A stretch of 64,000 bases of DNA, taken from positions 7,214,501 through 7,278,500 of the forward strand of contig NZ_CP093280.1 of NCBI RefSeq assembly GCF_026651855.1, written 5' to 3'. The translations under genes and the position numbers were made by a program. This DNA is from Pseudomonas silvicola. GTDB taxonomy: Bacteria > Pseudomonadota > Gammaproteobacteria > Pseudomonadales > Pseudomonadaceae. Below the pieces are notes generated by a model that was not told the DNA's origin, did not search any database, and was given only the letters and a program-made list of their open reading frames with translations. Positions within the stretch are counted from its first letter, which is position 1. Each line of letters opens with the position of its first letter. This document shows, piece after piece, positions 19,199 to 28,970 of this stretch.

Positions 19199-22087
19199 AT
19201 GTCCCAATCCGTCGATACATCCGCTGCCCGCGCAGCGCTAAAAGCGATTGCCCAGTCCCTCCCGTCGCTGTGCCCAGACCTGCGCGAGGAAGCGCGCCGC
19301 TTCAGCCAATCGATTCTGGAAAAGCATGGGCAGGGCCATCTCGAACCCGACCATGTCTGGTTTCACCGCTGGAACAATGCCCAGAGCAGCCCCAGGACGT
19401 TTACCGGATGGGAGCACGTAGGCTGGCCCTACGAGTCACTGACTTTCCCGCAATTGATCATGCACCGGTTTTACCCCAGTGATCAGGATAACGCCGATAA
19501 CCTGCAGCAGATGGCCGGGTTCTACACCTCTGGCCCACACGGCGGGGTCTACGACGAAAAAACCGAGGTGCGGCTGATTCCCGCCGATGTCCTGAGAAGC
19601 TTCTGGAACATGGACTTCAAGTCCCATTACGCGACCCAGCTGGACGCGTTCTGGCAGGACAACGCCGCCAACTATCGTACGCTGGCAAAGGCCAATTACC
19701 TGGGCAAGGCACTCCAGGCGCTTGACGCCAAGCACCTGACCTTCAGCGAGTTCCAGGTGGTGGTGCATGCCGTCGCCGGCGACATTGCCTGGCCGGTCAC
19801 CCTGGACACCCTGACCAACGAAGGCACCCCAGAGACCCGGCACGGGCTGAAAGTCTGCGCGTTCGACATCGGCGGCCACGTGGCCACGGACATCCTGCGC
19901 ATCGTCGACCCCGACGGCTACCAATACCTGTATGTGCCCGGCGATGCCGTGGCCTTCCACGTGTTCGAAACCTCGCGAGACCTGTACTGGTGGGTCATGA
20001 ACGAAACCAACCAGGCGCAGAACCGGGCACGCTTCCTGACCCATTTCCCCAAGGCAGCACAAGGCGAGTCCAAGGACGATAGCCGAGGCGTCAACCATCT
20101 GCTGGACCTGCTGTTCTACGGCTGGGGCAACCATGCCAAGGCCGTCAATACCAACGAAAAGCCGCTGGCACTGGACGCCTTCACCTACCTGGCCGATGCC
20201 ATGCGCACGCGCATGTACGCCGACGCCGAGCACTGCCTGGTTTCCAACGCACAGATCCGCAAGCTGATGTGGATCGGTTACCTGGATACCTTTGGCAAGA
20301 CCTTCGGTGGCCTGGCGGCCGTCGACTGGCCGGTGACCTTGGCACTGGTGGGTGCAAGCCTGGCCGACATGGGGCTCAACATAGACCAGGCGGTGCATGC
20401 CCATAGCACCGCCGAACGCAAGGCAGGCGTAATCGGGGCTATCCTCAATGGCATCGATGTGCTGTTCAATGGTGCCTTCCTGGCCACGGAAGCCAGGGCG
20501 ATAGCCGGCGAGCTCAAACCGGTGGAAGCGGCGGTGTCGGCAGCAAAGGTCGAAGCCAGCCTGCCCACGCCATTTAAACCGGTGCCAAGGGAAACGCTTC
20601 TCAAGCCCTTTGAAACCAACGCCATCCTCAAGGGCGAAACCACCCTGGCGGTCGAAGGCAGGATGCGCGGCATACAGCTCAGTGACGAGGGCAATACCTG
20701 TGTCGAGATCGACGGGCTTGCCTACCAGGTACGCTTCGTCAAGGAAATGAATACCTGGGTCATCGTCGACCCGGCCAACCCCTTCTCGTTCTACAAGAAC
20801 GTGCCTGTGCGGCTGACGCCGGAGGGCAAATGGGAGCCGCTGGACCCCGGATCCCTGAAGGGCGGTGGCAAATTCTTCGGGAAACTGCCATGGGGAACGC
20901 CGACCCGGCGCGTGGCACCGGTCGCCCTGATTCCGGAGTACCCGTACGAAGTCCCCAAGGCATACCGCGCCACCCTCGAGAACCTGGTGCCGAACTCAAA
21001 GTACATCAGGAAGCTCATGGAAGGGTACAGCATGCTGGGCGACGAAGCTGAAGCTGCTGGTATCGCGAGTCATTTGCGCGAGAAACTGGTCGCCGATGCG
21101 CAGGCGTTCTTCACTACCGTCGAGCTTCCAGCGCGCCCGCGCATACCCGCCATCGAGGCAAACGCCAGCGAAAAGGAGATCATCACCCAGCTGCTTTCAC
21201 AATCCCCAGGCATCGTGATTGGCGAGGCGCACAGTTGTGTCGCGAGCAAGAAGTTCCTGATCGACAACATGGAGCTGTTGGCCAGCCAGGACGTACGCAC
21301 ACTTTACATGGAGCATCTGTTCACCGACTTCCATCAAGCCGACCTGGAAGCCCTGGCCCGCACGGGAGAGATGCCGGAAAACCTGAGCAAATACCTGAAG
21401 GAGCTGGACATTGGCCAGGGAACCGACCGCGCCCGCCGCTACACGTTCATGGCCGTGGTGCAGTCCGCGGCCAAGCATCACATACGAATCCAGGCCATTG
21501 ACTGCTTGCCCAGCTATTACATGGATGGGCTCCAATTGAAAGATATCGCGAACCCACGCGTCAAGATGATGAACTTCTACGCCAACAAAGTCATCCGGGC
21601 CGAACAAGGGATTCGCAACGGCGGCAACTGGGTCGCCTTGATGGGTAGCGCGCACGCCAACACCTTTGAGGGTGTCGCCGGCGTCGCCGAACTGGAAGGC
21701 GCCATCGGCCTGCGCATCCAGGACCCGGAAGCCGGGGGGTTTCGAGGCATCAAGCCCGACCCCGGCGCAGGCAGCACAGCGGGGGCGGAGGAGTTCTTCG
21801 TCAAAAGTGACCTGGTCTATTACGGCGGCAACGTCGACATCCCTTCAGTCGCCCCGACCTTCGAGGAACGCCTGCCGACCCCCGGCATGTTTGCAATCGA
21901 CTCCAGCACCATGGACATCGTGCACCGCAATCGCGAAGGCGTGTTGGTACGCACACGGATCCGTCGGGACGGCTCGCACTTCTACATCCAGCGGCCCCAA
22001 TGGACGTTCGTGCATGACCGGCGGTTCGATAGCATCCTCGAATTGACCACGGGCCTGAAGATGGTTGGCCTGAGGTGGACCCCCTGA
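19199..22087 (+). CDS. Large toxin-like protein: dermonecrotic-toxin-like N-terminus, C-terminal GxxH domain
   Basis: A 962-residue protein with AGGAG before the ATG. No signal peptide is visible. The N-terminal 400 residues resemble the dermonecrotic-toxin-like domain (DUF6543-type) common in large Pseudomonas toxins, including a hydrophobic WPVTLALVGASLADMG...AIL stretch (about residues 375-430) that could insert in a membrane. The C-terminal region (about residues 655-840) has GEAHS and GSAHANT, two GxxH motifs as in the ChaN/EreA/TIKI/TraB fold and the C2 domain of Pasteurella multocida toxin. The domain names come from memory of the families. Target and secretion route are unknown. No immunity gene is evident next to it. 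Confidence 0.7.
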   Translation: MSQSVDTSAARAALKAIAQSLPSLCPDLREEARRFSQSILEKHGQGHLEPDHVWFHRWNNAQSSPRTFTGWEHVGWPYESLTFPQLIMHRFYPSDQDNADNLQQMAGFYTSGPHGGVYDEKTEVRLIPADVLRSFWNMDFKSHYATQLDAFWQDNAANYRTLAKANYLGKALQALDAKHLTFSEFQVVVHAVAGDIAWPVTLDTLTNEGTPETRHGLKVCAFDIGGHVATDILRIVDPDGYQYLYVPGDAVAFHVFETSRDLYWWVMNETNQAQNRARFLTHFPKAAQGESKDDSRGVNHLLDLLFYGWGNHAKAVNTNEKPLALDAFTYLADAMRTRMYADAEHCLVSNAQIRKLMWIGYLDTFGKTFGGLAAVDWPVTLALVGASLADMGLNIDQAVHAHSTAERKAGVIGAILNGIDVLFNGAFLATEARAIAGELKPVEAAVSAAKVEASLPTPFKPVPRETLLKPFETNAILKGETTLAVEGRMRGIQLSDEGNTCVEIDGLAYQVRFVKEMNTWVIVDPANPFSFYKNVPVRLTPEGKWEPLDPGSLKGGGKFFGKLPWGTPTRRVAPVALIPEYPYEVPKAYRATLENLVPNSKYIRKLMEGYSMLGDEAEAAGIASHLREKLVADAQAFFTTVELPARPRIPAIEANASEKEIITQLLSQSPGIVIGEAHSCVASKKFLIDNMELLASQDVRTLYMEHLFTDFHQADLEALARTGEMPENLSKYLKELDIGQGTDRARRYTFMAVVQSAAKHHIRIQAIDCLPSYYMDGLQLKDIANPRVKMMNFYANKVIRAEQGIRNGGNWVALMGSAHANTFEGVAGVAELEGAIGLRIQDPEAGGFRGIKPDPGAGSTAGAEEFFVKSDLVYYGGNVDIPSVAPTFEERLPTPGMFAIDSSTMDIVHRNREGVLVRTRIRRDGSHFYIQRPQWTFVHDRRFDSILELTTGLKMVGLRWTP

Positions 22088-22094
22088 TAACACA

Positions 22095-22118
22095 CCGCGG
22101 GGGGCATGCCCCCCGCGG
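22095..22118. terminator. Perfect 24-bp GC palindrome after the toxin gene
   Basis: A perfect palindrome (CCGCGG at the outer ends, CATG in the centre) begins 7 bp after the toxin stop codon. It would fold into a very stable stem. It lacks a T-tract, so it may be a 3' stabiliser rather than a classical terminator. Confidence 0.55.
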
Positions 22119-22281
22119 CGTCCCGCGTTGCCTGCAAGCGATGCGGCAAACAGCCATTAGCACATCCGCCCTAATTGATCCCCAAGGTCCTTCGACATTA
22201 AATCCGGGCAAACCGAGGGCCGTATCGGCGCTCCCATCTGCCCGATTCACGGCGCTGCCAACCGTACCCAGGAAGGACCTT

Positions 22282-22569
22282 ATGAACCTACGCTGCACAA
22301 CCCTCGCCTTGACCTTGCTCGCCTCATCGACATTCGGCCTGGCCGGTTGCCAGGTGGTGAAGCCATCGGAAAATGACCTCAAGAGCCGTGCCCAGACCAG
22401 CATCGGCAAGCCGATTACCCGAATCTCGAACGTGCGCAACGACAGCAGCACGACCTATTTCACCGCCAACACAGCGAGCGCCGAATACTCATGCGAGCTG
22501 CCAAGCGGCCCGATGGTCGCGCTGGGTTCGATGGGCATGGGGATGGGCGCCCAATGCACCAAGCAATAA
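22282..22569 (+). CDS. Small lipoprotein, function unknown
   Basis: A 95-residue protein preceded by a strong AGGAAGGA site. The signal peptide ends in lipobox LAGC (Cys near residue 23), so the mature part is about 73 residues and membrane-anchored. I do not recognise the domain. It has a small glycine/methionine-rich stretch ([11 protein letters not shown]) at the C-terminus with a second cysteine. The longer open frame starting inside the toxin gene is not needed. Confidence 0.7.
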   Translation: MNLRCTTLALTLLASSTFGLAGCQVVKPSENDLKSRAQTSIGKPITRISNVRNDSSTTYFTANTASAEYSCELPSGPMVALGSMGMGMGAQCTKQ

Positions 22570-22687
22570 ACAACGGGCGTCGTGCCGCCATGTAGCACCT
22601 GCGCAACTGAGCGTCACACACCACCGATACCCACCCGGTGGGCCGCTGACGTACGCTGTTCCAAAACGGGCCCAGGGAGGGCACGCC

Positions 22688-23284
22688 ATGTCATGCCGGA
22701 TCATCATAGCCGACGACCACCCCATGTTTCGCCAGGCCATGGTCCATACCGTGCAGCGGCTGGTGCCCCAGGCGACCCTAGAACAGGCCGGCGACTTCGA
22801 CACCGTCCGCGCACAGGTGGTGGCTGGAGCGCCGGTCGATACATTGCTGCTCGACCTGCGCTTCCCCGGCCTGACCTGCATGAGCCATCTGGCAGACCTG
22901 CGGCAACAACTGCCACGCACCACGATCATCGTGGTGTCGATGGTGGACGACCCTGAGCTGATCGAACAGGTGATGAGCTGCGGCATCGATGGTTTCATTG
23001 GCAAGAACATTCCCCCCGGCGAATTCATCGAGGCGCTGCTGGCTATTCGTGCAGGTGAAATGTTGGTCAGATATGAACCATCGGGCCTGTTGCCGCTGGC
23101 CACCCCAGCGCTGACGAACCGCCAGCAAGCGGTATTGCGCCTGATCGCGCAGGGCAAGACCAACAAGGAAATCGCAAGGGCCCTGGATATTTCGCCCTTC
23201 ACCGTGCGCATTCATGTGTCATCGTTGTTGCGCAGCCTGAACGTGCCATCCCGGGCTGCGGCAGCGGTGAAATTCCTGAGCTAG
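22688..23284 (+). CDS. Response regulator, NarL/LuxR type
   Basis: A 198-residue regulator with AGGGAGG before the ATG. The receiver domain (residues 1-120) has the acidic pair in ADDHP, the phospho-acceptor in LLLDLRFPG, and the conserved Ser and Lys in VVSM and FIGKN. The C-terminal LuxR helix-turn-helix begins at [20 protein letters not shown]. No histidine kinase lies nearby, so it is an orphan. The neighbouring lipoprotein and flavin reductase could be targets, but nothing in the sequence shows this. Confidence 0.9.
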   Translation: MSCRIIIADDHPMFRQAMVHTVQRLVPQATLEQAGDFDTVRAQVVAGAPVDTLLLDLRFPGLTCMSHLADLRQQLPRTTIIVVSMVDDPELIEQVMSCGIDGFIGKNIPPGEFIEALLAIRAGEMLVRYEPSGLLPLATPALTNRQQAVLRLIAQGKTNKEIARALDISPFTVRIHVSSLLRSLNVPSRAAAAVKFLS

Positions 23285-23432
23285 CCGCCCTGCCCTGTCC
23301 TGCATCGCGCTAACGTGCGTCATGCGCACTGCAACCTTGCACGTAACGGCATTTATCAATACTTGAGCAAAGAGCACCATGAGGCCATTGGCCGCGTGCC
23401 GGCCTTATTTTTCGTATTGAGGAACTGGTGTC

Positions 23433-24038
23433 TTGGCAACCATCGAAATCACCCCAAGAAGCATGTACTACGGCAGCTCCGTTGCCCTGCTGGTCACGCT
23501 CAATGAAGACGGTTCGGAAAACATCGCGCCCATGTCGTCAACCTGGTCACTGCGCAACCGGATTGTGCTGGGCATGGGTGCGGCTTCCAGGACCGTCGCC
23601 AACCTGCGACGCGTCCCCGAACTGACGATCAACCTTCCCAGCGCCTCCATGTGGCAACAGGTCGAAAGACTTTCAGGGCTGACGGGGATGCCCGAGGTAC
23701 CGGAACACAAGGCTGGGCAGTTTCGCTTCGAGCAGGACAAGTGGCATGCCGCGGAGCTCAACCGCACCGCGTCCATAGGCGTGCGCCCCGGCCGAATTAC
23801 CGAGTGCCCGATCCAGATGGAAGCCGTGGTGGAAAACACGATGCTGATCGATGAAGCGCCTGAAGGCTTCGTGGTCGTTGCCGCACGGGTCGAGGCCATG
23901 CACGTGCACGAACCTATCGCGTTGGCAGACGGCGCCGGGGTTGATCCCGACTCATGGGAGCCCCTGATTTTCAGCTTTCGAAGTTATCGCAGTGCGGAAC
24001 GGGAAGTGGGCCGGATGAGCAGAGGGGTTCGCAAATAA
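23433..24038 (+). CDS. Flavin reductase family (FMN-binding split-barrel) protein
   Basis: A 201-residue protein of the flavin reductase-like family (split barrel). It begins APMSSTWS after ENI, as in members that reduce or bind FMN. The start is TTG at 23433 preceded by GAGGA; I see no ATG in frame before residue 11. In two-component systems such proteins supply reduced flavin to a monooxygenase. An HpaB-like monooxygenase lies 30 kb away at 53790-55319, but a link is only a guess. Confidence 0.75.
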   Translation: MATIEITPRSMYYGSSVALLVTLNEDGSENIAPMSSTWSLRNRIVLGMGAASRTVANLRRVPELTINLPSASMWQQVERLSGLTGMPEVPEHKAGQFRFEQDKWHAAELNRTASIGVRPGRITECPIQMEAVVENTMLIDEAPEGFVVVAARVEAMHVHEPIALADGAGVDPDSWEPLIFSFRSYRSAEREVGRMSRGVRK

Positions 24039-24068
24039 TCCCAGCTTGGCCCGGCGTTCCACGGCCTT

Positions 24069-24154
24069 GTAGCAGCGGACCTGGCCGCGTCGGCAGTGAA
24101 TGCGGTATGCCTGACACTACGCGGCGCTTATGACGCGGCCAGGTCCGCTGCTAC
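24069..24154. repeat. Inverted pair of a 23-bp dispersed repeat (REP-like)
   Basis: Two perfect 23-bp arms at 24069-24091 and 24132-24154 contain GCGGCCAGGTCCGCTGC and face each other across 40 bp. A third 22-bp copy lies at 61808-61829. The arrangement is that of a bacterial REP/BIME element between genes. Confidence 0.75.
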
Positions 24155-24184
24155 AGAAACCGAACTACGAGTCACGTGGCGCCG

Positions 24185-24664
24185 TTAGATCACGCTGAAT
24201 GCCTGAACCACGTCGTTATCGAAAAAGATATCCAGGATAAGGCCCTGCCTGGCGGGTGTGCCACCGACGACGCTACCCGCGTCATTCAAGGCGCCTTGTG
24301 CCTTGAACACCTGCCCCTGGGCATCACTCAACGTCTGACCGACTTCCGGCGCCACATAGCCATGGGCCATGTTCAGATACTTCTCGACCCCCTCCTCACG
24401 CTTTTCATAGGTCCACTTGCTCTGCGCGCTCAAATCGGACCCGCCCCTTGTTGGTTTTCCAAACAGTTCCAGCACCTGAGCCTTGGTGGTTTTACCCGCA
24501 ATGAGCGTCGTGTTCAGGTAATCCATATCGTACTTTTTCGCGCCGACACCGAAGGGGTTCATATTGCCCATCAGATCGTTAGAGTTCGCACAGCCGGCCA
24601 ACACGCCAACCAACAGACACAACCCAACCCGGTTCCTGAACGTCTTTCCATGAATCGCGGACAT
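24185..24664 (-). CDS. Lipoprotein with SmpA/OmlA (BamE-like) domain
   Basis: A 159-residue lipoprotein with lipobox LAGC (Cys near residue 25). The segment LIAGKTTKAQVLELFGKP is the recognisable SmpA/OmlA-type motif, a fold used in outer-membrane assembly lipoproteins such as BamE. The C-terminal part does not match BamE in length, so it is a family relative, not BamE. It is the last chromosomal gene before the island's left end. Confidence 0.75.
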   Translation of the reverse strand: MSAIHGKTFRNRVGLCLLVGVLAGCANSNDLMGNMNPFGVGAKKYDMDYLNTTLIAGKTTKAQVLELFGKPTRGGSDLSAQSKWTYEKREEGVEKYLNMAHGYVAPEVGQTLSDAQGQVFKAQGALNDAGSVVGGTPARQGLILDIFFDNDVVQAFSVI

Positions 24665-24807
24665 GCTCTTACCTTGCCTGTACGTTTAGCAGAAATTTTT
24701 TTGTTATGACGGCTAGAGCTTAGAGAGAAGGAGGCTGGTTTAGCCATAGTGCAGGTGTGCTATAGCCTGATGCCGTTACTGCTGGAACACGACACCCGGA
24801 AACAAGA

Positions 24808-24829
24808 AAGCCCGCAATTACGCGGGCTT
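24808..24829 (-). terminator. Ancestral guaA-type terminator, left of island
   Basis: AGCCCGC pairs with GCGGGCT over a 6-base loop. Read on the minus strand, a T-containing tail follows. A nearly identical hairpin lies at 43737-43757 next to guaA. This left copy is probably the terminator that followed guaA before the island inserted. Confidence 0.7.
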
Positions 24830-24875
24830 CCGGGGTGTTTCTTGCCACTTGATGCCGGTTTATGCCGGACGCGGG

Positions 24876-24892
24876 ATCATTCCCACTCTATC
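24876..24892 (-). other. attL: left copy of the guaA 3' end
   Basis: ATCATTCCCACTCTATC matches the guaA 3' end at 43803-43819 in 16 of 17 positions. Read on the minus strand it still encodes the last guaA residues IEWE and the stop codon. It marks the left junction of the island. Upstream similarity to the right end extends to 24808. The 360-bp stretch 24665-25025 holds this site and the hairpin but no gene. Confidence 0.85.
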
Positions 24893-25025
24893 ATAATCAG
24901 TGAAAGAAAAATCATTAAAAACATGAGCTTAAAAACTGAAGTAGCGCTCAGTACCACGACCAATACCATACCCAACCGAGTGCGAGCTACGATATACTGC
25001 AGCGATCTGTGAGCACCATTTCGAT

Positions 25026-28000
25026 TCACTCAAATCGCTGCTCCCAACGATTATGCTCCTCAGACTCGCGCGCTCTGTTGTGCCGAATGGATTGCTCCAT
25101 TAGAGCGAGCTTGGCTTTCGCGCAGTCTCGGACCTCCAAAGCGGAATGGTGCAGCAACTCAGAGAAGGCATGCGCCCTCACCTCAAGAATATCAGCCAAG
25201 GAACCCGACCACCCGGATGGCCTAGCTCGGGCGTAAATGATATCTACAATTTGAGTCTTATCCTCCGCGGCATCTAATATCGTTTTGATGTGAGAACTCA
25301 ACTCAACACGACGAGGGTTCTCAATTAAGCCATCTTCCGGCTCTACTGCTAAATAAATACCAACCACACTACTTAGCTGCTTTAATTTATTTTGATCTGC
25401 GTTACACCAATCAATCAATTTTCCTATCGGAACCTTATTAAGCGAGGAAGTTTTCACACCGTAACCTCGGTCGCGAAAGATCATGTAGGCTAATACATCG
25501 TCATCTTCATCACCTCTAAAGACGCCAGAAAGAAAAAGTTCAGGAAAATTCTTGATCAGTACTGATGTAACATCAGTGATCTCAAAGCTGTATAGTCGAT
25601 AGTTAGTAACACCATCACAAATGAGCGATACTATTTCAGCGATTTCGGCCAATGGCGCAGAGATAGAGAGACAGTACTTAGCAATTCGCTTTAGACCATG
25701 AGATGAAATTTGACCGATTTCGTCTCTGTGCATAGCGAGCATTCTTAAAAAGACCTGCCTACCGAAAGCAAGCAAACTATCTGAAGGTATATAGCTACTG
25801 TCGTGATCTATAAAAAAACGCATCTCAAGTATCTGAACTACTGATATGAGGCCGCCATCCAACTCAATTAAAATACTTAAAAGTTCAACCAACATTTCAT
25901 CTGATATTTTTTCGTGCATTCTCCCTAGACTAATATGCACAAACCGCCAAGAGTCTACTATTCCAGACTTCGCTAGCTCTACCAGCTTAATTACACCCCA
26001 CGCTTCAAGAGGCGATGCACATAAAAGGTATACGGCGTGAGGAGCCAACTTACGCTCATATAAAATCGCCTCAATCATAGCACGAAACATACTTACATTT
26101 TGCTCGTGCATTTCATGGAGGAAGCCTACAAGGAGTATCGGCTGAACTTCCTCCAGCTCCGACTCTTCGACCTGCCTGATAAGTTTCTCGAACATTGCGT
26201 TTTTATCAACACTACCCCTCGCCAGCCCTTTTCCAAAGTGCCACAACGAATCAATATGGGTCCTCCACAATCTATCGCCCAGACGATCTATATAGCTTTG
26301 CTCCGCACTAGCGATTTCGCCAAGCATCATTAACTTTTCATGCATTGCTGCCGAAGCCGTTGAAAAATCTTGCGCATCAACTATCACATGAGTCCATGTA
26401 TTAGTTAGAGCATAGGCTTCAATTTCAGAAAAAGGGTCTGCTGGAGCAGAATTTTTTTCTAGCGTACGCAACCTCTCAAGTAATTTTGAGTCGTGTCTGT
26501 CGCTATCAAAATGAATTACGTTTTTTATAGCAACCCACATTTCCGGCCACGCTCCAGCCCTAGCATAGGTATTGACTATACGCTCCAATAGTTCAAAACA
26601 GCCAACCGAGGTCCATAGCCCGCGAAAATTTGAAGATAGTAATATCTTGACGTGATCATGTAATGAAGCGTGTTCCAAAACTAGATAACGCTCGAGCAAC
26701 TGAATAATTTGCTCGTACCAATCCGTTTGTTCAGCGTGATTTCCAGGAACCCAACCAGGCCCCCGTTTTCTTGCACCGAAATCGAAAGTACCCCATGAAC
26801 TCCAATGCCCGGTTTCTAAAGCTGAGTCTAGTAACCTGAAGGCAATTTGATGGAACCTGTGTTCTGATGACTGCAATAAACCTTCTATAACGGATCTACG
26901 CCTACTAGGTGATGCTTGAGTGCCAGATAAATACAGAGAAAACAACTGTTTGACCTGTGCAACTATACTATTATTGTTTTCTCTTTCACTCTCATCTTCG
27001 GCAAACTTCAAGAGCACGGCAACAGCTCTATCGAAGTATTCTTCCTCATAAGCCAAATGGCAAAGCAATCGAACAAACATTATAAAATTTGGATTTGATC
27101 TGGTTGCAAAGCCTGGTTGCATAGACGCACTTTCAAGACACGACAGTACGGTAGCGGGAAACACAGGAGCTATATAATTCAAGCAGTCAATCAAGTCTGA
27201 ATTGCATATAGATATATCCCCAAGTGGCGCGCCAGGGATAATCCAGCTCTCAGCAAGATCTTGCGCAGCCTTACAATCATGGAGATAACCAATACGATGT
27301 GCGCAGGACTTTAAAAGGCGTATATTTGCAGACTTGAATAATTCAGAGTTCACTTCCGAGATTGCTATATTTTCAAGCGCACTTTTGGCTAATCGATTAG
27401 CCAGCGCGTGAGGCAATATAGCACGCCAATCACCCCGCTTCTGAGCAAGTTGGCGACGCAGAAGTTCTGCTGCGTGGCGATAAAGTGTGCGGCGCTCAAT
27501 GCCGGATATTGAACTAATAACGCTAAGCTCATCATTGAGACCTCCATGTGAAATATCAAACGAATAAAATAAAGACAACGCTTCTGCGCTTTCGAATAGA
27601 ATCTCGCTTTTCCCTTTTCGCTGACTAAACAGCCTTTGAAAAAGCTCTTCATCCGAAAAGTTAGTTAGCGTTTCATCGATTTTTACCCTACTAGCAAGTG
27701 CAATGGCCACCCGAGCGTTGCCACCCGAGAACTCAGCTATTTTATCAGCGTTCCCGCGCGCCAAATCAGGAAAGCGCAGCTGTATTAGTTTCGAAACCGT
27801 AGACTCGCTCGAAGGCTCTATCTTTACAACCTCCGTTTCTTCTGGCTTGTCGTCAGAGATATCGTACTCAATAGTAAGTATTCGAAGCTTTGTTCCACTC
27901 GAAGAAACTGCCTTTTGAAGTTGTCTGTGAACATCAGCAGGACAGTTATCAAGAACAATATAAGATGCAATGTCATTTGCAATGAAATACCCAACGAGTT

Positions 28001-28853
28001 CTAGAGCAGAGGGCAGTAAGTCATCACCAAGGTCAGCATAAATCGCACTGGATTTAGGTAAAGGTTCACCGCCAAGATTTTCCTCGAATAATGCCTGCGC
28101 GAAACGTGTCTTGCCCACACCCGATAAGCCAATGATACGGACGGCGCTTCCTGGGGTGCGTAGCTTTTCCCGCGTACGGAGTAAACCGCTAAGTAGAGGC
28201 TGAGGCTCATCCGCAGCGGTATCAGCCAAAAATACACAAGGATGCTCGTCCGTCAAAAATTCATCGGCAATATCAACGGGCGTAGCTGCCCATCGGCCGA
28301 ATGGGCGCCATCCCGAAAGAGGTTTACCCAGTTTATATCTTACCCAAAGCGCGACTCCCGGGTACTGGCGCAGCCAAGTTGCTATCCGATCACGCCCATA
28401 AAAGTCCAGTATTAACTGATCTTTAGATGGTAAGGACGCTACTGCCTCTACCATTCCACTTAAACGTTCTGACAACATTTTATCAGAGCAATTATCTTTA
28501 CCGCTTACGATGATATAAGCCCCTCTCTGGTGGGCAATAGCAGCAATAACGGGCTTTAGTGAACCTTTATCAAGCATTTCCTTAGTGCAAGAAGCCTTAC
28601 CCATAGCATGTTTTTTAACTTGAAATCCAGTAACGCTACGAGGTACAAAATTTGGATACTTTAATTGCCTAGTTTCATTAACACTAACATCTAGTCCACC
28701 ATCAGCGGCTTCCTGAGCACCGCCCCATGTGACACACGAAGTTGCCAGACCAGCTTGTACCAGCTCGGCCTCGCATAAACGTCCGACAAGCTCTCGGAGG
28801 TCATCATCACCAAGTTCTGATATATCTTTGGCTTCAATCTCGAAAAATCTCAT
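25026..28853 (-). CDS. STAND/AVAST-like NTPase with N-terminal nuclease-like domain
   Basis: A 1275-residue protein with ATG at 28853 preceded by AGGAAG (an open GTG three codons upstream lies on top of that site). The N-terminal 170 residues hold GGLDVSV followed by GFQVKK, a D...QxK arrangement expected of a PD-(D/E)xK Mrr/Cap4-type nuclease. A P-loop NTPase follows, with Walker A GLSGVGKT (about residue 245) and Walker B-like YIVLDN (about residue 300), then about 800 residues of helical repeats as a probable sensor. This layout matches antiviral STAND (Avs) proteins, which recognise phage proteins and cut DNA. It stands alone on the minus strand, is AT-rich, and is the first gene inside attL. 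The exact Avs class cannot be assigned without a structural search. Confidence 0.75.
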   Translation of the reverse strand: MRFFEIEAKDISELGDDDLRELVGRLCEAELVQAGLATSCVTWGGAQEAADGGLDVSVNETRQLKYPNFVPRSVTGFQVKKHAMGKASCTKEMLDKGSLKPVIAAIAHQRGAYIIVSGKDNCSDKMLSERLSGMVEAVASLPSKDQLILDFYGRDRIATWLRQYPGVALWVRYKLGKPLSGWRPFGRWAATPVDIADEFLTDEHPCVFLADTAADEPQPLLSGLLRTREKLRTPGSAVRIIGLSGVGKTRFAQALFEENLGGEPLPKSSAIYADLGDDLLPSALELVGYFIANDIASYIVLDNCPADVHRQLQKAVSSSGTKLRILTIEYDISDDKPEETEVVKIEPSSESTVSKLIQLRFPDLARGNADKIAEFSGGNARVAIALASRVKIDETLTNFSDEELFQRLFSQRKGKSEILFESAEALSLFYSFDISHGGLNDELSVISSISGIERRTLYRHAAELLRRQLAQKRGDWRAILPHALANRLAKSALENIAISEVNSELFKSANIRLLKSCAHRIGYLHDCKAAQDLAESWIIPGAPLGDISICNSDLIDCLNYIAPVFPATVLSCLESASMQPGFATRSNPNFIMFVRLLCHLAYEEEYFDRAVAVLLKFAEDESERENNNSIVAQVKQLFSLYLSGTQASPSRRRSVIEGLLQSSEHRFHQIAFRLLDSALETGHWSSWGTFDFGARKRGPGWVPGNHAEQTDWYEQIIQLLERYLVLEHASLHDHVKILLSSNFRGLWTSVGCFELLERIVNTYARAGAWPEMWVAIKNVIHFDSDRHDSKLLERLRTLEKNSAPADPFSEIEAYALTNTWTHVIVDAQDFSTASAAMHEKLMMLGEIASAEQSYIDRLGDRLWRTHIDSLWHFGKGLARGSVDKNAMFEKLIRQVEESELEEVQPILLVGFLHEMHEQNVSMFRAMIEAILYERKLAPHAVYLLCASPLEAWGVIKLVELAKSGIVDSWRFVHISLGRMHEKISDEMLVELLSILIELDGGLISVVQILEMRFFIDHDSSYIPSDSLLAFGRQVFLRMLAMHRDEIGQISSHGLKRIAKYCLSISAPLAEIAEIVSLICDGVTNYRLYSFEITDVTSVLIKNFPELFLSGVFRGDEDDDVLAYMIFRDRGYGVKTSSLNKVPIGKLIDWCNADQNKLKQLSSVVGIYLAVEPEDGLIENPRRVELSSHIKTILDAAEDKTQIVDIIYARARPSGWSGSLADILEVRAHAFSELLHHSALEVRDCAKAKLALMEQSIRHNRARESEEHNRWEQRFE

Positions 28854-28970
28854 GTATCCCACTTCCTAAATATCACACAGCATCTGTGCGAACGCAGAGT
28901 CAAAATCATTAGCAAGCCAGGAAGCGATGAGTCCCGATAATTTGAAAATCATCCGGGCGTAGCTAAAGCG

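Noticed and set aside
24665-25025. tRNA gene as integration target
   Set aside because: No cloverleaf is visible at either junction. The duplicated sequence is the guaA 3' end.
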